Under the pieces are notes generated by a model that ran no database searches, had not been told where the DNA came from, and saw nothing but the letters and a program-made list of their open reading frames with translations. A program made the position numbers and the translations under genes. Shown here one piece after another: positions 1-9,623 of a DNA stretch of 64,000 nt. This DNA comes from Diphasiastrum complanatum. Taxonomy: Eukaryota; Streptophyta; Lycopodiopsida; Lycopodiales; Lycopodiaceae. The stretch spans positions 50,312,426 to 50,376,425 of the forward strand of contig CM055102.1 of the NCBI GenBank assembly GCA_029204225.1, written 5' to 3'. Every line of letters starts with the position of its first letter. Position 1 is the stretch's first letter.

Positions 1-2043
1 CATAGATTGGATTGATTGCCCTTCGTGCAAAATCCTTATCAAGCATGGATCGTAGGTGAAATGGATTTTATAGAGAGAAAAGAGGAACATTGTTCATGTC
101 ATGCTTCAACACTTGTTCCAACTTTAATACACCACAATGTATTTACATGTATCAATTTGATCATGTTAGACACATTGCTAACCCTCTTCATACATGTCTT
201 TTTTCAAATACCAAAATCTACATCTAAATGCCATCATATGCATGGGTCTGAGGATGGGCATTTTTCTCCAATATTGATAGGAGTGGGTGCACCAAAGGAG
301 GAGGACAAGAATGGGGTTGTTTTGTAGGGATGAAGACCTGTACCATATTTATAGAAGACATGTGAAGACGTGCTAGTAATTGATCTACAAAAAGTTTGGT
401 TAGCATCACCCCACCAAAGATTGTTGATCCCAAAGCTATAGTTGCACAAAATATAGTCAAAAACCACTATCTAAAACTAGAGATTTTGGGTCCGTTGTAT
501 GGGTCATACTACCCATTGAAGTTCCCAATGTTAGCCAAATTTTCACATGAAAAATCGGGATTTTATAAATGGTGATTAATCTTTCCCTCCCTACAAAATA
601 CTAGGAGTTGACCCTAAACCCCATGCCAAGTAAGACAACTACCTAAACAAGTGACTTATGGACTATGGGGTCAGACCCTCCCCGTACACCTCCCTAAGAA
701 GCCTTGTATGGTTTTTTTAAATGGCCCAACAACAGTGTCCCTTGTGAACTACTTAAGGGTACCTTGCCCCTTACACATCCTTTTCCGCTTAGTGTGCCAA
801 TTTTGAACCACTTTCACAAAAATCACTCATTAGGGATTGCCTTACAAGGAGGGAAGGACGTACCTCCATGAAAGAGAATGGAAACCCCAAGCAATGATCC
901 GAGCTGAAAGCAGCAACTCAGCTGGCATCAACTTGGTCATTAAGGAGATGAGATGGGGTCTTTTAGGGAACCGAATCGCACATATTTCCAAAGACCTTCA
1001 TTAAGGAGGTCGATTGTTGTTGACAAAGGAATTGAGGAACAAGGGAACTACGAGCTACAATAGACAGCATTTTGGTTGCAAGAGGTCTACCCGACATACC
1101 TTCTCGTGAGCTGTTAACGTGTTCCCCAAAGTCTAGAAAAACTAGGCCATCTATGATACAACCTCTTGCTATAAATGGATTGAACTCATTTATCAACGAT
1201 CAAATTATCTTAAACTTCTCTCTCAAATATGTGAAGCTTATATAATCTTCCACTAATTCTAGACTTTATTCTTCATTCCTTTCAAGTCCAATTATGTAGA
1301 AATGAAGTGAACTTCAAAAATCTTGGTACTATTCACTTAAAAGAAAGAGGACATCCATGATCTTGAAATAAGTGTCTACTATCCACGTGAAAGAAAAAGA
1401 TAATATGTTTCCTAAATAGCACTTAACCACAAGACCATCCCATGTTGTAACTATTTATGGAAACTTGCCTAAATGTAAACATCAAAAAGGGAGCCACAAA
1501 ATTGAAACTCTTTGCCCGATCACAAATCTGAAATTCTTTGCAACCTTAAGATTTCTCTTCTTAAATAATGTACATTACTTAATAGCATAAAAAGAATTTC
1601 AACTAAGTACCTTCTAGGCTTCTAGCAATCTATGAATTGCCTGTTGACATGCTTTACCAGTTGCCTACTAACAAAGTGTACTTGGGTCCCTTCATTATCA
1701 GACCTTTGTAATGTTATGTTTGTAAGTCTATGGAACGATCTCCTTCATAGTGATTGTCGTTGTTCCCTAACAGTGTGCCCTAACAATTGTGACACTTGAT
1801 GTATGTTGTGACACTTAATCTGATGCTAAAACTCACAAACTTGGCCAACTTTAAGATTGAACGCTGGATGTAGCTGGCACATTTAAGATCTCATAAGCAC
1901 AAAATCTTTCTGAGAAAAAGCTCGTTACCAATCTGACAAGCTAGGCTCAGCTAAAATAGAAACATAGTACATGCCATGTGTAAACAAAAAACAAATTATC
2001 AAAATTGTGCAATATTCATTACATAGGGTCTATTCATTCTAGG
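1..2043. other. No recognisable gene
   Basis: I see only short open frames here on both strands, none resembling a family I know, and no LTR or tandem repeat structure. The base composition is AT-rich and like the rest of the intergenic DNA. It could be the 3' flank of the TFIIA-like gene that follows on the minus strand, or diverged transposon sequence. Confidence 0.5.
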
Positions 2044-2477
2044 TCAAGAGGAGAGAAAAGACCCAGAAACTTCGAGAAGCAACTTTGAGCCGATATCATG
2101 ATTCATAATAGCTTGTTTCAGGTCCGTATTCTCTAACCAGGTATATACGCATTTGCAACCACAAAAATGAAAATCGAAGGTCCAAACGCTGTCACAATGC
2201 CTGTAAGCGTGAAGATGGCCCTCGAAGCTGATCTTGGAGTGCACCTTTGTCCGCAGCGCTTCGATAATGGATTTGTCAAACTGCTTTAGCACTTTTGCAG
2301 CCAAGAGCGGCGAAATGGTGTCCTTGATCACCATCTCATCCGGGGCTGCTATCAGCCCCCTGCCAATCAGGACTTGCTATAAAGCTCAAGAGTCGTCTCT
2401 CCCCCTTGCCCTCCGTCTCCCTCTCCCTCTCCTTCTTTTCCGCTCCCGCTCCCTCTCCCTCTCCTTCTATCCGTCAT
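2044..2477 (-). pseudogene. TFIIA gamma (small) subunit-like gene, frameshifted
   Basis: TFIIA gamma pairs with TFIIA alpha/beta on TBP-bound TATA promoters in the nucleus. Reading leftwards, residues resembling the family start (LELYSKS) are followed, one reading-frame shift later, by IGRGLIAAPDEM and then SPLLAAKVLKQFDKS, KISFEGHLHAYRHCDSVWTF and a C-terminal GSKLL, in the order and spacing of plant TFIIA gamma (about 106 residues). The in-frame ATG at 2477 adds an unusual Gly/Arg/Glu-rich leader of about 27 residues encoded by the GA-rich tract. The shift lies near 2366-2370, where about one base seems missing. A short extra segment after VWTF (FHFCGCKCVYTWL) could be an unspliced or unusual insertion. 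No introns are evident in the aligned part, so it is either a retrocopy or a young pseudogene; a sequencing error at the frameshift would make it a gene. The family assignment is firm; function is doubtful. Confidence 0.72.
2396..2472. repeat. CT/GA-rich low-complexity tract
   Basis: The plus strand is almost pure pyrimidine, with repeated CTCCCT and CTCTCC units; the minus strand is GA-rich. In the orientation of the TFIIA-like gene it forms the leader and the start of the open frame. GA-rich 5' leaders are common in plant genes. Such tracts are prone to length slippage, which may relate to the frameshift nearby. Confidence 0.75.
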
Positions 2478-2536
2478 GAGAGCGATCAATCGTCTTCTTT
2501 TCTTGTTGTATGTTGCAATCGGGCCAGCATTTGTGC

Positions 2537-2544
2537 TTTATATA
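2537..2544 (-). promoter_or_regulatory. TATA box for the TFIIA-like gene
   Basis: The minus strand reads CCTATATAAAGC here, a consensus plant TATA box about 60 bp upstream of the ATG at 2477. This would put transcription initiation near 2510 and give a short 5' leader. A retained promoter argues against a simple processed retrocopy, unless the retrocopy landed behind it. It is a motif match only. Confidence 0.45.
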
Positions 2545-2590
2545 GGTACCCACCTGCCTTGGTCACATAGCCGACAACTTTGTATACACA

Positions 2591-3546
2591 ATGGCGTTTG
2601 GCGTTAGGGGTGACTCAGGTCCATTCGTGATTGTTAAGTTGGAAGCTAGTGTTGCTTTTGAAAGAATGAGCTTGGCAAAGGAGGAGATCACTCAAGAGGA
2701 GAGCTTGGCAAATTGTGATCTTGCTTGCATTGAGGAGGAGCATCAAAAGGAGGAAGATCTTGAGGATCAGCCTCAAAGCATGAGAGTTCCAAGGGAGTCC
2801 TCAATGACAATGGCCGAGTCATCAAATTGCATGCAAATTGTCCATTCAAGTGTGCATCTTGCAAGGGTGGTGAGCATTGGAGAGTCTACTATCTTTGAAT
2901 ACTTTTTGGAAAGTAGTAGTAGACATGAGGTGGCTTGTTTCTTACCTTTAAGATTCATGGTGTTTATTACTTTGTATGACAAGACAATGAAATGGGATGC
3001 TTTGAAATCTACATTTGTTGTTAATAAAGCAATTTCATTGGATAACTATTTTTGTAATAGTTTGAATAGAGTCATAAAAATGAAACATCATTTGCTTTGA
3101 AAATCTTTGTGTCCACATGCTTTGTGCATGATCATTCCAATGTAAGGACCAAAGATTATCCTATTTCAATGATAGGAATAATGGTAGCGTTTTGCTCTTC
3201 AAGTAGAGATTGTGAAATCTACTTGTTTTCATTCAAAGATTTTGTCAATGGTGGAAATGTGATTTTTCAAGAGTGGAAGATTTGTAAACTTGAAGAAGCA
3301 GCTTTGGATCAACACCTTATTCAATTCATTGATGTTTTGGAGTCAAGTCAAGTGGAGGATCAAGCTCAAGACCCGAGGACTCCAAGAAGAATCTTGAGTA
3401 TCAAGATGGAGCCATCAAGGCTCAATCATATGGATCAAGCAAGGCAAGTTGTCTTTGGCAACATTATTTATGCACTTAATATTTTAATTGATGTATCTTC
3501 AAGTGCACAAAATGCCATGGAATCCATGGCTTGGCATGATGTATAG
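2591..3546 (+). pseudogene. Internal ORFs of a non-autonomous LTR element
   Basis: Two consecutive frames (2591-3100, and from about 3097 to 3546) encode acidic, hydrophilic sequence without gag, protease or polymerase motifs. The stretch EEEHQKEEDLEDQPQSMRVP resembles a segment at about 45.1-45.2 kb in the complete non-autonomous element at 43.3-49.0 kb, and the LTR that follows (3755-4456) belongs to the same family. I read this as the 3' part of a related element; its 5' LTR and leader are missing, so it is truncated near 2590. I do not recognise the protein. Start codons are nominal. Confidence 0.55.
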
Positions 3547-3754
3547 TTTTTGAAGTGTGCTACATGTATATAGACACATATTTGGAACATCTTGTAAGGG
3601 ATCCTTTAAGAGGTGGTGAAAGATCCTTCATGGACATCATTCTCTATTGGAGTTTCAAAAGTCCCTTGTTTGTAGCTGGATTTTCTAGACACTTCTAAAA
3701 TCATTCATTCATCTAAAAAGAGAGTTGTAGATAGATCAAGCTAAATTTGAGGAG

Positions 3755-4456
3755 TGTGAAGAATTGCCAAAAATTGGCAAATCTAGCTTGATCAAAAACC
3801 ATGTAGAACATTGTAAATATTGTGTATAATTGGGTTCCACACATGTGAGGCCAAGATGCCACGTGGCAACCCACTCCTAATGTAGGTTAGGTCAAGTCCA
3901 TAGGGTTGGTCATGTCATTTTGGTAGTGATTCCTAGTTTATAAGACCTAAATCCTAGATTTAAGGTGAAAATTTGACCAACTAGCTATCTACGAGGCATG
4001 ACTCTAGGAAATAGACTAGGGTTTCATTTTAAGTCAAGGAGAGTGATTTAACTTCCTTATTACATGCTGGAAATTCACCTAACTTCAAGAAGGAAGTCGA
4101 ATTTGCTATGTATTCCCTCTCTCCATCGTGAGAAGAGAGACAATTTTTGGAGCTCATTGGCAATCTCAAGCTAGTTCACTATGTACATTGAGTTTTGTTG
4201 ATCCAAATGAAACCAAATCAATTTCTACTTGTTTCTCAGGTTGAAGGCCATACTAAAGCCTATAGTACACACATGTGGGCTCGGATTTCAATGTTGATCA
4301 AGTCTTTTGATTGTTAATGCTTGTTGTTTGTGAAATTGCCAATCTAGATCAACTTTTTTGTGTCTAGTTTTTTGATAGATTGTTAAGCAAGCATCCAATC
4401 ACTCTTGTGGATCTTTTGTAGATCTATTTATGGTCCTAAAATATAGTACTTTCACA
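3755..4456 (+). repeat. LTR of the TGTGAA...TTTCACA family
   Basis: The repeat begins TGTGAAGAATTGCC directly after a purine-rich TTGAGGAG stretch and ends with a GGTCC tail and TTTCACA. Start, middle (ACACATGTG and ACGTGG motifs) and end correspond to the 8885-9610 part of the chromodomain element's 5' LTR and to the LTRs at 43339-44489, 47831-48981 and 56857-57680. No primer binding site follows; the DNA passes straight into the DUF7869-like fragment. With the ORFs to its left it is best seen as the 3' LTR of a truncated element. Confidence 0.75.
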
Positions 4457-5977
4457 TAGAGGAGTCTTTGAGATGGTTCAATTAGGGTTTCTCATGGTGG
4501 GGCATACACATGAGGATATTGATGCATTGTTTAGTCGCTTCTCAGAAAATCTGAGGAGAAAATGTGTATTCACATTTCCTCATCTAATGCGATGCTTCAA
4601 TGAGTGTACAAGTACAAATCCCGCTCCATTCCTAGTTAAAGAGGTTCCAAACTTCAAAGATTATGTAGTTGGTTGTTTGTGTGATAAGAACAAAAGATTG
4701 GTTGGACACTCCAAACCATTGCAATTTCATTCTTACATGCAAGATGGTGTACCATTGATGCAATAAAAAATGCACCCTAAGGCAATTGAATGGCTACCAC
4801 AAGAAGGTATTGAACTTTGGGAGCGTGATTCTCAAAATAAGCCAAAGCTTCTTTAGGGACAACCAAAAATTGTTTTGGTCTTTGAATACATCAAAGATAA
4901 TAAGCAAATCTTAGAAGGTTTAAAAATTTATGTCTCTTTTTGGAAAACAGGGGTGGATCCGCGAGGTCAAGAATCATCATATACAAAGTGGATTCAACCA
5001 GTGTAGTGTCGTGGATCTTTTGTAGTATAGCCCTTCCGCCTGTCAACAAAGGTTAGATCACTGGATAGGTGCCTAACTATGCATAGATGCTACTTTTAGT
5101 TAATTTCCTACTTTCTCCCTTAACTCTACTCACCACTATACTACTCCTCTACACTAACATTCATCATAGTTTTGGTTGAAGGGAATGGATGGAGAAGAAG
5201 AGATTGAGAAGAGAAGAGAAAGAGAGAGAAAGAGAGTGAGGGTGGAGGTTAGCTCAAATGCTCCTTATGCTTGCTAATGGAAAAACATTCACTATGGCAA
5301 ACAATAAATCATGGAAATAGAAAGCAATAGAAAACACAACCAAGAGCAATAGCAAATGAGGATGCTTTTTTTCCAAAAATGGTAGAGTTTCCTCCTTTTC
5401 ATTAAGCATGGAAATAGTGTACAAATGGTGTCTTTTTATAAAATGGGGAAGGCCCTTGCCCCTCAATCTTATTGGCTAATATTCACAATGATCCTAACCA
5501 TTCATCTTGGACCCAACTTGATCCAAGGGATCACAAGTTGATTCATGTGAGTCCCAATTTGGACCCAGCTCTAAAAAGTGATCTCTAACTTTAAAAATGA
5601 CATTGGGCCTCTAGTTTTATTTTAATTACAAGGCCCAAGTCAAGTTTATTTTATTTACAACTTCAATTGTGTGCTCATTGGGCCATGGGCTTATACACGT
5701 AGGATGTCATGCCCTCGCAACACATTTTATTGGAGGATTTTATTTATTTACACTTTGTTGGGAATACCCCCAACAACCAATCATCGAGTATTGGGAGAAC
5801 ATGATTAATTTTATAAAAACACTGACCCTGCAAGAGCCTATTGTTTGTAAAGAATTTTGGCCTAGAAGTTCAATCTTCATGGAAGAAGAAAATAATGTTC
5901 ATGATGATGATAGAGATATAATGGAATTGGAAGCGCATGATGGGCATTATTGTGGTCTAGCTCTATCAGTTTATTGA
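4457..5977 (+). pseudogene. DUF7869-like protein fragment, split by a solo LTR
   Basis: The frame from about 4461 contains GFLMVGHTHEDIDALFSRFS; the GHTHEDID-type motif is what I know from proteins carrying the uncharacterised DUF7869 domain, common in multicopy families of plants and animals and possibly transposon-derived. After a stop at 4764 the same frame continues (AIEWLPQEGIELWERD) with another stop, reaching TKWIQP at 5000. There a 774-bp solo LTR interrupts it; directly beyond it the frame resumes as IIEYWENMINF and ends at 5975 in an acidic tail. Removing the LTR and one copy of the short target duplication makes the coding sequence continuous. The 5' part is cut off by the LTR ending at 4456. 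It is a dead gene fragment; the family name is from memory of the motif. Confidence 0.6.
5002..5775 (-). mobile_element. Solo LTR (tRNA-Asp-primed gypsy family)
   Basis: It matches the 5' LTR at 32363-33122 over its whole length: the TATAG(C/A)CC...GCCTGTCAACAAAGG edge, a GA-rich stretch near 5200-5240, and the far edge with CTTTGTTGG and CCAACA. On the minus strand it reads TGTTGG...CTACA. ACCA occurs at both edges (4997-5000 and 5776-5779), fitting a 4-5 bp target duplication. No internal retrotransposon sequence is present, so recombination between two LTRs probably removed it. Confidence 0.82.
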
Positions 5978-5984
5978 TGAATTT

Positions 5985-6980
5985 TTTAGAAGAATAATGG
6001 TGTACTTCATCAAGAAGAACTTAGAGGCTTTCAACCTCTTCAAGGTCTTCAAGGAGCATGCAGAGAAAGAAACTGGTAAAAAGATCAAAGCCTTGAGGTC
6101 CAACAATGGTGGAGAGTATATCTCTATTGAATTCAAGGAGTACTGCCAAAGCCAAGAGATCGAACAACAGTTCATTACTCCATATTTGCCTCAGTCTAAC
6201 GGCTTAGCCGAAAGAAAGAATCGTACAATGGTTGAGTCAAAAAAATGCATGCTGGCACACGCATCACTACCAAAGAGTTTGTGGACTAAAGTTGTCTCCA
6301 CTGCAGCCTACATCCAGAACAGATGTTCGACCAAGGCCCTTTCAGGTAAAACACACCATGAGATTTCTAAGCCTTCTGTGAAGAACCTATGAGTATTCAA
6401 TTGCATCACCTATGCGCAAATTTTGAAGGAGTCAAGGAAGAAATTAGCCAAAGCCTAAAGACTATCCTAATCGGTTACACTTCCTCCGACAACACTTACA
6501 AGATGTATGACCCCGATACTTAGCAGATCTTATTCAGTGCGGATACATTCTTTATCGAGCATCAATTCATCGACTTCAAAGGCAAAGATAAAGTTCCATG
6601 TAGACCTTTGACACGACAATTCAAGCCTCTAGTTCAAATCGACGCCACCTCCAAGAAGATCGAACCGAGTGTGCACATAGCCCATGAGGTATATTCATGA
6701 GTCTGTCTGTCTTTTAATTTAGGAATAGACTATTGTCGATGAGGCACTTAGCCAACCAGACTCCGATCTCTGGAGAGAAGTGATGGACAGAGAGTATTCC
6801 TCTCTGATCAAGAACCAGACATGGTCATTAGTCAAACTACCTGTAGTAGCAATCTTATCGATTGCAAATGGGTCTTTAAGATCAAATACAATGCCAACGG
6901 GGGTATTTAACTAAAGGAAGACCCTTGATTGGTAGCATGACGTTTTTCTCAGATCCCAAACATCAACTACATCGAGACTT
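5985..6980 (+). pseudogene. Ty1/copia integrase-RT fragment
   Basis: The open frame 5997-6392 encodes the second half of a copia integrase core: IKALRSNNGGEYIS around the second catalytic Asp position (here Asn), then YLPQSNGLAERKN with the catalytic Glu, then LWTKVVSTAAYIQNR. Downstream, frames broken by stops still show RT N-terminal similarity (LWREVMDREYSSLIKNQTW near 6770-6830, then CKWVFKIKYNANG). The fragment starts abruptly at about 5985 next to the DUF7869-like tail and fades out by about 6980. It is on the opposite strand to the neighbouring copia element, so it is a separate relic. Confidence 0.75.
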
Positions 6981-7094
6981 TCTATCATGCCCACAACTGG
7001 TCTCAGGTGTTTTGCAATCTTCCAATGTGTCGAGCCAAGATTCGTGCAGAATTGGCTCGTCCTAAACACAACATAAGCAATGTCAGAACGTGTG

Positions 7095-8516
7095 TTATCT
7101 GCAAGGTATATAAACGATCCTATCAGTTTTCTGTAAAGTGAGCTGCATCAATTCTCTCTCTGCATCAGTCCTCAAACAATTTTCGTTTGTCAGCACTGTT
7201 CCTACGAGCATTGGAGTATTTGCTCCTTTGCAATTCAGCATCCCAAAATCCTCCAAGATTTTTTGAGTGTATTTGGACTGATGAAGATACAATTTACCTC
7301 CCCCATAGTCCCTTTCAATTTGTAAGCCAAGGTAACGCCTGGCCTCTCCCAGATCTACAATCTCGAGATGTTTCGAGATGTCATTCATCACTTCAGCAGT
7401 CAGCTTCTCGCTCTTGTAGAGTATCAGAGTGTCGTCCGTATACATAGCCACAATGATGATCTTCCCATCTATAGTTCTCACATACACATTGGAATCAGCC
7501 ATGAGTGGCTTGAATCTTAAGGATTTCAGGGCTTGATCTTTCTTTTTGTACCATTGTCAAGTTGACTGTTTCAGACCATCCTATGCATTCTGCATGCATA
7601 ATCAGGAAGTGAATTCAAGACATTGCCTAGGGGTTGATCCATGTAGACCTCTTCGTCTAACTCACCATGCAAGAAGGCTGTCTTCTCTAGAAGAATTTTG
7701 TGGATTCAGTGGTGAAACACAAACATTCAAGGAGGCAATTGAATGTCCAAAGAAGGACAAATGGATCCAAGCCATGAATGAGGATATGGAATCCATGAGG
7801 AAGAACCAGGTATGGACGTTGCAGCCATTATCAGATAATCAAAAGACTGTAAAATGTGAATGGGTTTACAAGTTAAAGTATGGACCAGATGGAGATGTTT
7901 CAAAATATAAGGCAAGATTGGTAGCGAAGGAATTCTCTCAGAGATATGGTATTGATTATTCTGAAACCTTCTCTCTTGTTGTGAAACATTCATTCGTACG
8001 TTTGTTATTTGCATATGCAGCTACTTATGACCTCAGGATCCACATTGTGGACGTTGAGCTGCCTGGCACATATCTTGCTGGCACTCTTCGTTGTCTTGTC
8101 GACCTTCTAGGAGATCCTCTTGGAACTATAATGCCTTTGTCTTTGTCTGCTCTGCTAGGTCCAGAACCATCTTGGTTTACAACAACTGTAGCAAAAGGCT
8201 ACCTCTCTAATCTTTCGTCTTCTGATTCATCACTTGAATGAAATGCGACTCAAAAATCTTCATTTTTGTGTTCATGTTCTACTCCCTCTGTCACTGGTGG
8301 CAGATCATAGTACTATCTTTCTAGAACTTCATAGTTGACACAATCATTGTTGGCCATCGTTCTGCTCTCAACGAATTTGACATCTCTCACTATCTTCACA
8401 GTGTTCGTGTCTGGCATGTAGACTTTGTAGTATGACAAATTGTTGTCATATCCTACCAGATATCCCTGTTCAGCATTCTCATCAAGCTTCTTTCAAAGCT
8501 TATCAGGAATATGAAT
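7095..8516 (-). pseudogene. Copia element 1, pol 3' part (integrase end, RT)
   Basis: Minus-strand reading from 8516: an integrase/RT linker with GYLVGYDNN and VKIVRDVKFVES, then at about 7690 KTAFLHGELDEEVYMDQP of the RT palm, then the 7095-7502 frame with AMYTDDTLIL (the YVDD-box region, altered) and YLGLQIERD. The RT piece expected between these, with CEWVYKLKYG and YKARLVAKEFSQRYGIDY, lies in the opposite orientation at 7690-8060. The part upstream of 8516 is found beyond 16273, so the gypsy element between them is an insertion. The 3' end (RNase H and LTR) is missing left of 7095. Several stops make it inactive. Confidence 0.82.
7690..8060 (+). pseudogene. Inverted copia RT segment
   Basis: This plus-strand frame encodes a copia RT N-terminal segment, from FKEAIECPKKDKWIQAM through WVYKLKYGPDGDVSKYKAR to the palm residues LRIHIVDV. 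It is exactly the part missing from the minus-strand copia pol on both sides: the minus strand resumes with KTAFLHG immediately to the left. The simplest reading is an in-place inversion of about 365 bp with breakpoints near 7685-7700 and 8055-8062. Alternatives are insertion of a fragment of another copy, or an assembly artefact. Confidence 0.72.
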
Positions 8517-9610
8517 GCTACATACCTATGTAACTAGTAGTACTTCAGACCCCTAATAGTCCATTTAGTGTTGGGGGCTAAATGGCAAGTTACTCTTAGG
8601 ATTAAGGGTATGTGCCCTTGGATAAGGGCAGACAAGTAGCTATACCTTAGTTGGAGGTATGGAGTCACGTGACTTTTGGATAAGGGATACCCTTAGTATT
8701 AAGGATAGGTGTCTTAGATTAAGGTACTAGTATCCTTGGTTAAGGGCAGGTAGGTGTCTATGCCTTGGATGGAGGTATGGAACATAGAGAGGTGTTAAAA
8801 AGTCATTGGATGACTATTTTTCTAAATCTTGGGCCTCAACCTTGAACCATATCACTTTATTGGTCTAGGACCAAAGTATACTTGTGTTAAAATTGGCAAA
8901 AGCTAACTTGATCAAATCTTGTAAATACCATTTTGAGTAGTACATATCATCACTAGACATGTGTGGAGCCTGTTCCCACGTGTGAAATAAATGTATTTAT
9001 CATTTAAATGAGTCATATAGGTTGTATATACCATTTCATTTGAGATCTAGTGGCTAAAATGGCCAAAATCCAGTTTTCTAGCTATATGCCACTTGGCATC
9101 ATTTTATTGGTAGGAAAAGCTATTTCACATGGATAGGAGTGATCTCACACGTGCCAAGGACTGCTCACATGTGTATTGATGATTATTGGTGGATCCTTTG
9201 ATGAGTAGGCACTCTCACACGTGCCAAATCAACTGAGTAAGCATCAGCCCTTGTGTGTATATATGGTGGCTCATTTGGCCATAATTGACAAGAAAGCTAA
9301 ATCTTGGTTTTGGTGCATTTCTAAAGTAATCTCTCCATTTGTCCTGTGATTTTATGCTTCTAATGGTTTCTAAGCTTAGTGTACTTCATTATTTGCTGGT
9401 AGTCCGTACTTTGACAGGTCTTCACACGTGTTAAACCAGCAAGTACAAGTTTTCATCATATTTGATTGTTCTTGTTAGATTTGTTGATGTAGATTTGATC
9501 TAGTGCTATCTAATCTTGTGTAGATTGGTAGATCAATCTAATCTAACACCCAATCACACTTGTGGATCTGATTTGGATCCGTTCTTGGTCCTTTGTGCTA
9601 TAATTTCACA
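8517..9610 (+). repeat. 5' LTR of the chromodomain Ty3/gypsy element
   Basis: The repeat begins TGCTACATACC and ends TTTCACA immediately before a tRNA-Met primer binding site. Positions 8517-8884 match the start of the 3' LTR (15190-15558). From 8885 (TGTTAAAATTGG) on it instead matches the LTR family at 3755-4456 and 43339-44489. The left edge abuts a copia coding sequence that resumes at 16273. The LTR is thus a composite of two modules. Confidence 0.75.
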
Positions 9611-9623
9611 TGGTATCAGAGCC
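9611..9623 (+). other. Primer binding site (initiator tRNA-Met)
   Basis: TGGTATCAGAGCC follows the LTR directly. It is complementary to the 3' end of plant initiator tRNA-Met, the usual primer for copia and many chromovirus-type gypsy elements. Its position confirms 9610 as the end of the LTR. Confidence 0.9.

Noticed and set aside
2234-2479. Plus-strand ORF over the CT-rich tract
   Set aside because: It is a shadow of the TFIIA-like minus-strand gene and the pyrimidine tract.
8041-8241. C-terminal half of the plus-strand ORF that starts with copia RT
   Set aside because: Beyond about 8060 this frame is antisense to the minus-strand copia linker; only the part to about 8060 is real coding sequence.
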